A stretch of 64,000 nt of DNA from Armatimonadota bacterium (GTDB lineage: Bacteria > Armatimonadota > Fimbriimonadia > Fimbriimonadales > Fimbriimonadaceae). The notes beneath the pieces were generated by a model that was given only the letters and a program-made list of their open reading frames with translations, had not been told where the DNA came from and ran no database searches. The number at the start of each line of letters is the position of its first letter. Positions within the stretch are counted from its first letter, which is position 1. The translations under genes and the position numbers were made by a program. The DNA lies in NCBI GenBank assembly GCA_018268375.1, contig JAFDWS010000001.1:315375-379374 (forward strand), read 5' to 3'. Positions 51,282 through 59,050 of the stretch are shown here, one piece after another.

Positions 51282-52123
51282 TGGGCTGGGCCGTCTTCTC
51301 GGGGTTCGTCGTCGTTTTCTGCGGTGTCCTTGTGTGGAGATGGATGAACGGTCGGCGCCAAGCCAGTTATGCCGCGGTCGTTGAGTACTGGGTTTACAGC
51401 AACGCCGAGCGCATTCCTCCGACACCGGCCCTCATGGACGCGATCGTGAGCAAGAACCCTCACAACCGGCCCGACCAACCCGCCATCACCGCCCGCGAGG
51501 GGATTCTGTTCAGTGATGTCCGGCTACACATTGCGCTGGCCCGACGCGACAAGAACCCGAGCGCCTTTCGGCCCGATCTTTTCGAGGAGCACGCCGAGCC
51601 GGACGCCGCTACCCTTGCAGCTTTGGCGGATTCCACCAGCATCGCGAAAGTCCGCTATGCGAGCCAGGTCCCCCTTAAGGACAACCGACAGCTCCAGTTT
51701 CTCACCCACCTGGCGGACGGGGTCGCTCGCCTGCTCAAAGCCCGCTTGGTCTACGACACGGTCGCGGAGCGCTTTTGGGATCCAACAGCCCTTGCAAACG
51801 AGCTGACTCGCGACAACAACGCAGAAAGGCCGGATCTTCACCTGAGGACCCTCTGGAACGTCTCGAGCGATGGTTGCCGGGCTGAGACCTTGGGATTGCG
51901 AAAGGTGGGCAGGAGCGAGTTGGTGACCGCCCTTCAGGAGCCTGACCAGGAGACGCTGATCGTCTCGGTTGTGAGCGAAGCCGCGACGCGCATGTTCCGC
52001 AACCCGGGAATCAGTCTTCCCCTCGAAGTCTTGTCCTTCGGGGACACATTCATCGTCGAGCAAAACGGCCAACTTGATGGAAAGACCTTGGTGCGCTTGA
52101 CGCGGCGCCAACAGCTTAACTGA
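51281..52123 (+). CDS. Membrane-anchored protein of unknown function
   Basis: 280 residues. One N-terminal membrane helix ('GWAVFSGFVVVFCGVLVWRW') followed by a basic stop-transfer and a soluble alpha/beta domain: 'YAAVVEYWVYSNAERIPPTP', 'LQFLTHLADGVARLLKARLV', ending 'DGKTLVRLTRRQQ'. No catalytic motif. Translationally coupled to the zinc-ribbon gene, so the two probably act together. Converges with the DapA-like gene, overlapping by 8 bases. Confidence 0.7.
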   Translation: MGWAVFSGFVVVFCGVLVWRWMNGRRQASYAAVVEYWVYSNAERIPPTPALMDAIVSKNPHNRPDQPAITAREGILFSDVRLHIALARRDKNPSAFRPDLFEEHAEPDAATLAALADSTSIAKVRYASQVPLKDNRQLQFLTHLADGVARLLKARLVYDTVAERFWDPTALANELTRDNNAERPDLHLRTLWNVSSDGCRAETLGLRKVGRSELVTALQEPDQETLIVSVVSEAATRMFRNPGISLPLEVLSFGDTFIVEQNGQLDGKTLVRLTRRQQLN

Positions 52124-52880
52124 GTTCGGCTACAAGCTGGTCAAGCAATTGCTGCGACTGCTGGTCAAGGTCGGCGATCGGTCCTCGGGTGCAGCCTACG
52201 TCGACCCCCCTGGCCCGCATCACCGCTTTGCCCACCCGGTGCGACCTCGCGTGCTTGAACAGAGCTTTGGCCCTCACATGCAGTTCCGACCATCTCTGCT
52301 GCAGCACGAGGCAGAAGTCTGGGCCAAGGACACCAAAGGGGGTCGCCGTGTCTTCTCCGTGGCTGAACTCGTCGATCGACAGCCCGTCATAGAGGCAGAT
52401 GTCTTCGCATCCCGCCTCAGCAAGGGATTTGACGGGGAAGACGGAGCTCGATTCGTCAGGTACGTCTACCGATCCAAAGAACGCGGCCGGCAAGTGGCCG
52501 TGCCGCCGAACCGCCGCCACGAGGTTCAGCGTCTCTTGCTCCGTCAAGCGCACATGCGGCGGTGCACGAAAGACGACAGCTCGAGCACCGTGCCGCTCGG
52601 CGTGTTGGGCGAGGTCGATCATCGTCGAGGTCGTCATCGCCGAAACGTTCACGTAGACGGGCTCGCCCACGACCTCGCGCACGACCCACTCCAAGACTTG
52701 CTTGCGCTCAGGGACGCTCACGGAGAACCCTTCCGAGGCTTCGGCGCCCACGAGGTATCCCTGGGCTCCGGCATCCCGATGGAAGCGAACCAGCCGCACA
52801 AGCCGAACCTCGCTCAGGGTCGATGCGTCGTCCGTATAGGGTGTCACGAGGGGGACGATCACACGGTCGAGGCCTGCCAC
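52116..52880 (-). CDS. DapA/NAL-superfamily protein lacking the Schiff-base lysine
   Basis: 254 residues with a GTG start directly after the methyltransferase TAA. The TIM-barrel opening 'RVIVPLVTPYTDDASTLSE' and 'HRDAGAQGYLVGAEASEGFSV' match the dihydrodipicolinate synthase superfamily. The catalytic Tyr (here 'RAPPHV') and the Lys normally in a 'GIKE' strand (here 'GCEDICLYDG') are missing. About 40 residues shorter than active enzymes. An aldolase mechanism through Schiff base is therefore unlikely; it may bind a ligand or use another chemistry. Confidence 0.75.
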   Translation of the reverse strand: MAGLDRVIVPLVTPYTDDASTLSEVRLVRLVRFHRDAGAQGYLVGAEASEGFSVSVPERKQVLEWVVREVVGEPVYVNVSAMTTSTMIDLAQHAERHGARAVVFRAPPHVRLTEQETLNLVAAVRRHGHLPAAFFGSVDVPDESSSVFPVKSLAEAGCEDICLYDGLSIDEFSHGEDTATPFGVLGPDFCLVLQQRWSELHVRAKALFKHARSHRVGKAVMRARGVDVGCTRGPIADLDQQSQQLLDQLVAELS

Positions 52881-53630
52881 TTAACCCTCCTTGCGTGCCA
52901 GCAGCGTCATTTCCAGCAAGCTGAACGAATCGTCCCCAGGTTGGAAGTAGTCCCGAGCAGCGCCAGAGCTCCCCTCGATTCGCTCCCGTAACTCGGCTTG
53001 GTCGGCTGGGCTGACCGACATCCTGTCCATCCATTCTTGCAGCGCGAGCCGCTTCCAGCGGGTCTCCACTGTCACGACATCCAAGCGGCTGTCTTGGACA
53101 CGTGCTCGCCACTCGGAAACCTTCCAGTTGCGACGATGCGAGGGGTCTCTGATCGTCTCGGCCTCGTTGACCAATTTGTCGGCGGTCTCGTCCTCGGGTG
53201 CCACCGTGTCGACAAGCAGGAACCAGCCTCCGAGGCGTAGAACCCGGGCAACCTCCTTGACAAACCGCTCGGGATCATCGAAGTGGTGGGCTGCGACCCG
53301 GCAGGTGACTCCGTCGATGCTGGCGTCTTGGAAGGGGAGTTCTTCGGCAAATCCCAACTTCGTCGAGACGTTCGCGATCCCCTTCTCTTGCGCTTGCCGC
53401 TCGACCAGGCTCAACATTTCTGGCGTCGGATCAAGTGCCGTCACCTCATCGACGAGCGGGGCGAAGGCGAAGGCAGTGTGTCCGGCACCGGTGCCGACAT
53501 CGACAATCTTCCCTCCCCTAGGCTGGACGAGACCGATCAAGAATGCGAGCGCGCTGGCGTCGGCGTGGACGCTCGACGTGACGTACTTTTCGGCCTCCCT
53601 GCCGAATTGCTCCCTGGGGTCTGTCTTCAC
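52881..53630 (-). CDS. Class I SAM-dependent methyltransferase
   Basis: 249 residues from the GTG at 53630, in a GTGA overlap with the upstream stop; a longer reading would extend into that gene. Motif I 'IVDVGTGAGHTAFAFA', motif II 'VTALDPTPEMLSL', motif IV 'GVTCRVAAHHFDDPERF' and 'RVLRLGGWFLLVDTV'. Resembles UbiE/MenG-type small-molecule enzymes. Substrate unknown. Middle gene of a coupled three-gene unit with the CBM9-like protein and the DapA-like protein. Confidence 0.87.
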   Translation of the reverse strand: MKTDPREQFGREAEKYVTSSVHADASALAFLIGLVQPRGGKIVDVGTGAGHTAFAFAPLVDEVTALDPTPEMLSLVERQAQEKGIANVSTKLGFAEELPFQDASIDGVTCRVAAHHFDDPERFVKEVARVLRLGGWFLLVDTVAPEDETADKLVNEAETIRDPSHRRNWKVSEWRARVQDSRLDVVTVETRWKRLALQEWMDRMSVSPADQAELRERIEGSSGAARDYFQPGDDSFSLLEMTLLARKEG

Positions 53631-54862
53631 GGTTGTCCGACGGGCACATACATGGTCTTGCTGACCACTTTGTCCCCAATCTCTCCTACAAAGGTGAGCG
53701 GGAAAACGCCGACCGTGTCTTTGGGGACGATGAACTCGAGCGGCACCTTGGCGACGCCGCGGCTGTGGTAGATCGTGAACTTGGTCTCCTTTCCGCGCGT
53801 GGCCGTCCACTCCGACGGAAGATGGAACTTAAAGTTCCCGTTGATCCGCTTGAGGCCGTTGGACCGAATGTCGACGCTGCCGCGGATGATTCGGGCGTCG
53901 GGGTCAAGCGGCAATGACCTCGGGAGGTGGACGTCGTACTCGACTAAGTCTGCAATGCGGAAACTTGACCTCAGAGTCGTCTCTGCCCCGTCCTTGCCCT
54001 TCAGGCTGAGCCGAAGCACCCGATAGCCGACCGGAGCGCCACTGGCGATGATCGTCGCGTATTGCTCGCCGGCCTTGCCTTTCTTGTCCCACGAGGGAAA
54101 CGGCTTGGTGCCGGTCGCCATGAGGTCTTTGGCGTATCCCTCGGCCCGGTATTCGACGTGGCTGAATTCAACGTTTTCGCTTCGTTTGAAGCCGTACTTG
54201 ACCTTGAAGCTGTCGTCGACTGGAACGCTTCGAACGAGGAAATCTGGTCTCCAACTGAATCCGGACGGCAGGTTCTGCCCCAAGTCGAACTGGAGGTTCA
54301 CGAAAGACATTCCTCGCGGAAGGAACGCCCCGCCGAGATCAGACCCTGCTGGCACAGCGTCGATACGCAAGCCGAGTTTCGTTCCGACGTTAGGAGTTTG
54401 GTTGGCGGGGGGCGTAAAGGAGGCTTCAAAGCTCCAACCTGAGTCCGTCTTGGTGCCCATCAGTTTGATGCTCTCGTGAAGGATTCCTGACTCCTTCCAG
54501 GCCGGGCCGGCAGGATCGGTCGAGTCGAGTTTTCTGGTCGAAAGGGCGGGTTGTCCATCTTTGAACCCGATTCGGAGCTCAAGGTTGTCGTCGCCTACGA
54601 GCCAACCGTCCGACTTCATGTCAAGCGAGACGACGACATCCTCGCCATCTTTAGCATTAGCGGCGAAGTAGAGGGTCTCTGGCTCCCATTGGAAGTAAGC
54701 GTCGCATCCGCCTGAGTTAGAAAGGGAGTCCCATTCTTCGGGAGAGATCTTGCCGTCCAACACCGGGGTGATGGCAAGCCGCACGGTTTGGGGCACGGTG
54801 TAGGCGGCGGAAAGATCGACAGGCTGAGCCGCCATAGCAAGGCACAAAGACGCGAGGATCAC
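53627..54862 (-). CDS. Secreted protein with CBM9/DOMON-like N-terminal domain
   Basis: 411 residues with a GTG start. Short signal 'MILASLCLAMAAQ'. Residues about 28-200 resemble family 9 carbohydrate-binding or DOMON-type sugar/heme-binding domains: 'PVLDGKISPEEWDSL', 'ETLYFAANAKDGEDVVVSLD', 'DDNLELRIGF'. The C-terminal half is a chain of beta-sandwich-like segments ending 'KTMYVPVGQP'. No enzyme motif. First gene of the coupled unit, so an extracellular ligand may relate to the two cytoplasmic enzymes, which is inference. Confidence 0.75.
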   Translation of the reverse strand: MILASLCLAMAAQPVDLSAAYTVPQTVRLAITPVLDGKISPEEWDSLSNSGGCDAYFQWEPETLYFAANAKDGEDVVVSLDMKSDGWLVGDDNLELRIGFKDGQPALSTRKLDSTDPAGPAWKESGILHESIKLMGTKTDSGWSFEASFTPPANQTPNVGTKLGLRIDAVPAGSDLGGAFLPRGMSFVNLQFDLGQNLPSGFSWRPDFLVRSVPVDDSFKVKYGFKRSENVEFSHVEYRAEGYAKDLMATGTKPFPSWDKKGKAGEQYATIIASGAPVGYRVLRLSLKGKDGAETTLRSSFRIADLVEYDVHLPRSLPLDPDARIIRGSVDIRSNGLKRINGNFKFHLPSEWTATRGKETKFTIYHSRGVAKVPLEFIVPKDTVGVFPLTFVGEIGDKVVSKTMYVPVGQP

Positions 54863-54925
54863 GTCCTTAAAGACTTGACAGGAGGCTGCTTAGATTCTGT
54901 TGCGGTGCGAATTGGGCCGCCGACT

Positions 54926-55498
54926 TTATTCGCCGGCTTCCTCGGCAGGCTCAGTCTCATCGACGGCAGGAGCCTCAGCAACGGCCTCTTCGACCTTGGC
55001 TTCTGCCTTCTTCGGTGCCGAGCTCTTTTCCTTGGCGACCGCGACCATCTCCGGGTCGAAGACCTTGACGGTCATGCGGATGTCCACTTGGCGGTGGACG
55101 TCGATATCAACGCTGTGGTTGCCCAACTGCTTGATCGGCTGGCTGAGAAGGATGACCTTCTTGTCGAGGTCGACGCCGTAGTTCTTCTTGATCTCGTCGG
55201 CGATGTCCTGAGAGGTGATGGCACCGAAAAGCTTTCCTGTTTCCTTACCGACGTGCCCTTCGATGGAGATGACCTGACCGTTCAGCTTCTCGGCGATGCC
55301 TTCCGCATTGGCCTTGGTGTCGGCCAGCTGGGCTTCGATCTTGGCGTTCCTGCGGGTCAGAACTTGCATCTGTTTCTTGTCGGCTACGATGGCCATGCCA
55401 CGCGGGAAAAGGAAGTTGCGGGCGAAGCCGTCCTTCACGGTCACCACCTGTCCTTCCTTGCCGACTTTCGGCACCGACTGCTTCAGGATCACCTTCAT
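54926..55498 (-). CDS. rplI: 50S ribosomal protein L9
   Basis: 190 residues, against about 150 usually. N-terminal domain 'MKVILKQSVPKVGKEGQVV' with 'VKDGFARNFLFPRGMA', long connecting helix ('KIEAQLADTKANAEGIAEKL') and C-terminal rRNA-binding domain 'GKLFGAITSQDIADEIKK'. The extra 35-40 residues are Ala/Glu/Lys rich. TAGGTGGA lies about 8 nt upstream. The usual rpsF-ssb-rpsR neighbours are absent; the gene sits 11 bp after the MCE gene, probably in the same transcript. Confidence 0.95.
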   Translation of the reverse strand: MKVILKQSVPKVGKEGQVVTVKDGFARNFLFPRGMAIVADKKQMQVLTRRNAKIEAQLADTKANAEGIAEKLNGQVISIEGHVGKETGKLFGAITSQDIADEIKKNYGVDLDKKVILLSQPIKQLGNHSVDIDVHRQVDIRMTVKVFDPEMVAVAKEKSSAPKKAEAKVEEAVAEAPAVDETEPAEEAGE

Positions 55499-55509
55499 TT
55501 CAAATCCAC

Positions 55510-56916
55510 CTACTTGCGCACGGTCACACCGATCGACGGCGCGTTCCGCTCGAAAACTTTATTGACGCCCACCCAACCTGCCAGACCTGAACCGAGCCGA
55601 TAGTTCAGCCTCAAATCCAGCCGGGGGTCGTTCAGACCAAAAAGGTCGCCCCGGAGGCCAAGCCTCGGGCCGACTTGGTAATCTACCCCAATCCCGGGCT
55701 TACTGGCGTACGCACCGTACCGAAGGCCCAGGTTCGGATTCACCTGCTTTTGCAACTGCAAGTTGACCTTGTTGGTCTCAAAGGCGTCGAACAGGCCAAA
55801 CATGACTTTGTCCTTACCAAACGGGACAAAGACGTTGGCGTCTGCACGTAAACGGCCCGGATCAGTCTCTTGAGCCAGCGTCGCCTCGTATTCGATGCCG
55901 GTCGCAAGGCTCTTGGCGGGCCCCGCGAACTTGTCCACTGTCTTGTTGAACTTCTGGATGAGCTCGTCGACTTGATCGGCCAAATGGTTCGCCTTGTCCA
56001 TCAATTTACTGGTCTTCTCAGAGATCTCGACGCCGTTCGCGGACATCACCTCGGCATTTGCCGCGATCTTGGTGCCGGAGTCAGACATAACCTTTAGGTT
56101 CGCCATGGCATCCTTCATCGAGGCCCTCATTTCAGGATCGCCGGCGAAGCTCTGAAGCTCCTCCACAAGCTGGGTTCCCTTCTTCACCGCCAGGTTCAGG
56201 TTGTCGAGCAAGGCAGTGGTCTTGCCCTGGAGCTCGCCGCTTGCTACCAGCTTCCGCACTTCCCCGCTCACGACCTGCATGTTGCTCAGAGTGACTGAGG
56301 TCGAGCGGAGCATCGCTTGGAATTGGCCCTGGCTGGACGCGACTAGGCCGTCGACCCGCGATGCGACCGTGCCGAACTTCTTGCTCGTGTCAGTCACCGT
56401 CGCCATCAATTGGTGAAGGTCTTGGCGCAGCCCCTTGTCTCCGAGGAGGCCCTGCACGGACTGCATGGTCTTCGTCAGCTCGGCGAGCGTGTCCTTTCCT
56501 TCCGGGCCAAAGCTCTCGAGCGGCGAACCAAGACGGCCTGGCACAGTCGCCCCCGGAGAGAGCCACCCAGTAGGCGTGGTCGGCGGCGCGACGATCTGGA
56601 TCTTCTGATCACCGAGGGACACGAACGAAGCGGGAATCAGCGCCGATGAGCCGACCGGCAACTGCGTGCCCTTTTCCACTTCCAGGGTCAGTCTGGCCTG
56701 GCTTGGGCCGAGGAGCTTGACCTCCTTGACCTGCCCCACCTTGACTCCTGCAAGCAAGACCGCAGATCCTGTAGTGACCCCGCCCGCGTCCTTGAAGTCC
56801 GCGTAGTAAACGTCGTTCGGCTTGGCGAACAAACTCTTTTCCAGCAGTGCGTACGCTCCCAGCAGCAACCCTACGAACACGATAACGAAGAGCCCCACTT
56901 TTGAAGCGGCTTGCAT
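55510..56916 (-). CDS. MCE/MlaD-family membrane protein with long C-terminal beta-rich region
   Basis: 468 residues from the ATG at 56916, preferred over the ATG three codons upstream because TAGAAT lies 7 nt before it. One N-terminal membrane helix ('VGLFVIVFVGLLLGAYALL'). The MCE domain (about 35-115) has 'YYADFKDAGGVTTGSAVLLA' and 'GVKVGQVKEV'. A long helical, coiled-coil-like region (about 140-325) follows, then a beta-rich C-terminus ('NPNLGLRYGAYASKPGIGVD', 'RLDLRLNYRLGSGLAGWVG') ending 'VTVRK'. MlaD-type proteins carry lipids between membranes; the permease and ATPase genes are not adjacent. Confidence 0.87.
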   Translation of the reverse strand: MQAASKVGLFVIVFVGLLLGAYALLEKSLFAKPNDVYYADFKDAGGVTTGSAVLLAGVKVGQVKEVKLLGPSQARLTLEVEKGTQLPVGSSALIPASFVSLGDQKIQIVAPPTTPTGWLSPGATVPGRLGSPLESFGPEGKDTLAELTKTMQSVQGLLGDKGLRQDLHQLMATVTDTSKKFGTVASRVDGLVASSQGQFQAMLRSTSVTLSNMQVVSGEVRKLVASGELQGKTTALLDNLNLAVKKGTQLVEELQSFAGDPEMRASMKDAMANLKVMSDSGTKIAANAEVMSANGVEISEKTSKLMDKANHLADQVDELIQKFNKTVDKFAGPAKSLATGIEYEATLAQETDPGRLRADANVFVPFGKDKVMFGLFDAFETNKVNLQLQKQVNPNLGLRYGAYASKPGIGVDYQVGPRLGLRGDLFGLNDPRLDLRLNYRLGSGLAGWVGVNKVFERNAPSIGVTVRK

Positions 56917-56923
56917 GACTTTC

Positions 56924-56929
56924 ATTCTA
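56924..56929 (-). promoter_or_regulatory. -10-like TAGAAT that overlaps the first ATG of the MCE gene
   Basis: On the minus strand the sequence is CTAGAATGAAAGTCATG. If TAGAAT is the -10, the first ATG (56925) lies inside the promoter and the second (56916), 7 nt further, is the usable start. Confidence 0.45.
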
Positions 56930-57014
56930 GACGGAATGTCGCGGCGCCTGGTGTCTTTGCGGGCACGAGCCCCCGCCCTTTCCCTCGTCCCCTGTGCTCA
57001 GTCCTTCCTCCCGG

Positions 57015-57020
57015 TAGTCT
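57015..57020 (+). promoter_or_regulatory. -10-like TAGTCT six nt upstream of the start at 57027
   Basis: TAGTCT, six nt (TTGCCC), ATG. Supports the ATG at 57027 over the TTG at 57021. Confidence 0.4.
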
Positions 57021-57026
57021 TTGCCC

Positions 57027-57809
57027 ATGAAACTCTGCAGGTTCGAGCTTCGGACAGACCCTGGGACGGTTCGGTCGGGGGTCTATCACGATGGCCGGTT
57101 TTACGAGACCGATGGCGAGAACGCCATCGGAATTCACGACCCCGGCTCCGTTCACCTTCTTGCCCCTGTCGCGAGTTGCCCGGCCATAAGGGTCTTTGAG
57201 CGGGCAAGGCTGGAGGACGGGCAGTGGGGGCTCACCTACTCGTTCTCCCACCCTGGACGGCTCCAAGCGACCGCAACCGAGATCGACGCGAGCGGAGTGC
57301 TCGGAGAGCTTGATCTCGATGTCCACGTGGCGGCTCTGCTCCAGGGTTCGAACGAGAGCGACCCGACAGACCCCGGCACGATGGTGCTGGGTTACTCGAT
57401 CTTCGTGCGCCTCTTTGACGCCACCGAGCGCGAACAGTTCGCCGCACTTGGAGCAAGCACGCAGCCAGCGACGGACATGGGCTCGCTTTATGGGCCCTTC
57501 ATCGTCACGCCTGACGACCTCGTGGAAGCCCGTGCGGGGTCTGATCCCACGAGGATGACGTGGAACGCGTCGATCCTGGTCAACGACGAGCTAGTGGCGT
57601 CTGGCTCCTACGATCCGATTTTGCCGCTTCGCGACTTGATCGAGTTCGCAGCCAGGAAGGGGCCGATCGGGTCAGGCGAGATCCTTGCCTGGCCAGCTTG
57701 GGACAAACCCGCGATGGAGGCGACCCAGCTTGGCCGACCGCTCCAGGCCGCCGACAAGGTAGCGGTGACGGTGGAGCCTTTGGGCATGGTCGTCGGAAGG
57801 ATCATCTAG
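57027..57809 (+). CDS. Fumarylacetoacetate-hydrolase-like protein, degenerate active site
   Basis: 260 residues from the ATG at 57027. The N-terminal part reads like FAH-family entry strands ('FELRTDPGTVRSGVYHDGRF'). 'MVLGYSIFVRLFD', 'SLYGPFIVTPDDL' and 'NASILVNDELVASGSYDPIL' match the FAH fold order. The Lys-Ser/Asp-Thr stretch before 'GP.IVT' and the late 'GTPxG' loop of active members are absent (here 'ATDMGSLYG' and 'AWPAWDKP'). So it may be a non-hydrolytic relative. 14 bp upstream of the M16 peptidase gene. Confidence 0.7.
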   Translation: MKLCRFELRTDPGTVRSGVYHDGRFYETDGENAIGIHDPGSVHLLAPVASCPAIRVFERARLEDGQWGLTYSFSHPGRLQATATEIDASGVLGELDLDVHVAALLQGSNESDPTDPGTMVLGYSIFVRLFDATEREQFAALGASTQPATDMGSLYGPFIVTPDDLVEARAGSDPTRMTWNASILVNDELVASGSYDPILPLRDLIEFAARKGPIGSGEILAWPAWDKPAMEATQLGRPLQAADKVAVTVEPLGMVVGRII

Positions 57810-57823
57810 AATTTGGCCTAGAC

Positions 57824-59047
57824 ATGGGTGTGAACAAGCATGTTCTCGACAACGGCGTGCGGGTGCTGACGGAAAGCGTCGGCCACGTCGGATCGCTGAG
57901 CGTCGGACTCTGGTGCAGGACCGGAAGCGTCAACGAAGACCCGCACGAGGGCGGGATCACCCACTTGATCGAGCACATGCTCTTCAAGGGGACTAAGCAC
58001 CGAACGGCCAAACAAATCGCGGAAGAGATTGAAGGTCGTGGGGGCATGCTGAACGCCTTCACCGATAAAGAGCAGACCTGCTACTACTGCCGCGTTCTCG
58101 CCACAGAGGCGGAATCTGCGGTCGACGTCCTCTGTGACATGGTCAACAACTCGCTTTTCGATCCGGCCGAGCTAGAGCGGGAGAAGGGCGTCGTCCTCGA
58201 GGAGATCAAGCGTGGCGAAGACGAGCCGAGCGACCAAGTACACGACCTCCATATGGAGGGCCTCTGGCATGGCCATGAGCTCGGCAAGCCGATTATCGGC
58301 ACGCGCGATTCGGTGAGCTCGTTCAAACGAGACGATATCACCACTTATGTCGATCGCCGTTATAAGGGCAACAACGTGCTCTTTGCGGCCGCTGGCAACA
58401 TCGATGCCGACGATCTCACCGCCAAAGTCGCTGCGAGGCTAGGAGACTTGCCAAAGGGCGAACCCACCCCTAAGCTACGGCGGCCTTCGGCGGCTCCTGG
58501 TGAGAACCTGGTCAGCAAGGACGTCGAGCAAGTCCACTTCTGTATTGGGAGCGAGGGTGTCTCGATCTATGACGACGAGCTCTACACGATGGGGGTGATG
58601 GACAGCGTGCTGGGCAGCGGCATGAGCAGCCGTCTGTTCCAGGAAGTCCGCGAAAAGCGCGGACTGGTCTATGCGATCGGCAGTTACAGCCTGGCCTACT
58701 CGGCGGGCGGTGCCTTTACGGTCTACGGCGGGACGAGCCCCAAGACATGGAACCAAGTTCGAGAGGTTGTCGCCACCGAGTTCGCGAAACTCATCAAAGA
58801 CGGCGTTCCCAAACATGAGCTGGACAAAGTGAAGCGGAGCATGTCGGGGACCCTCGTACTGGGTTTGGAAGGCATGAGCGCGCGGATGACGCGAATGGCG
58901 AAGAACGAGTTCGTCCATGGCCGAGAGGTGCCCGTCGAGGAGACCCTGGCCAAGATCGAAGCGGTCAGTGCGGACGACGTCGTGAACCTCGCGACGCGGA
59001 TCCTCCAGCCGGAGAAGATCCGCACCACGGCCATCGGCGCGTTTTGA
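57824..59047 (+). CDS. M16-family zinc peptidase
   Basis: 407 residues from the ATG at 57824. Inverted zinc motif HxxEH at His47-Glu50-His51 ('THLIEHMLFKGTKHRT'), with the third ligand Glu127 in 'VVLEEIKRGED', 76 residues later. Second domain from about 215 with 'GSGMSSRLFQEVREKRGLVY', the partner-domain substrate clamp. Same size as single-chain bacterial processing-peptidase-like enzymes (PqqL/YmxG-like). No signal peptide, so probably cytoplasmic. Followed 3 bp later by the histidine kinase gene. Confidence 0.93.
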   Translation: MGVNKHVLDNGVRVLTESVGHVGSLSVGLWCRTGSVNEDPHEGGITHLIEHMLFKGTKHRTAKQIAEEIEGRGGMLNAFTDKEQTCYYCRVLATEAESAVDVLCDMVNNSLFDPAELEREKGVVLEEIKRGEDEPSDQVHDLHMEGLWHGHELGKPIIGTRDSVSSFKRDDITTYVDRRYKGNNVLFAAAGNIDADDLTAKVAARLGDLPKGEPTPKLRRPSAAPGENLVSKDVEQVHFCIGSEGVSIYDDELYTMGVMDSVLGSGMSSRLFQEVREKRGLVYAIGSYSLAYSAGGAFTVYGGTSPKTWNQVREVVATEFAKLIKDGVPKHELDKVKRSMSGTLVLGLEGMSARMTRMAKNEFVHGREVPVEETLAKIEAVSADDVVNLATRILQPEKIRTTAIGAF

Positions 59048-59050
59048 ACC

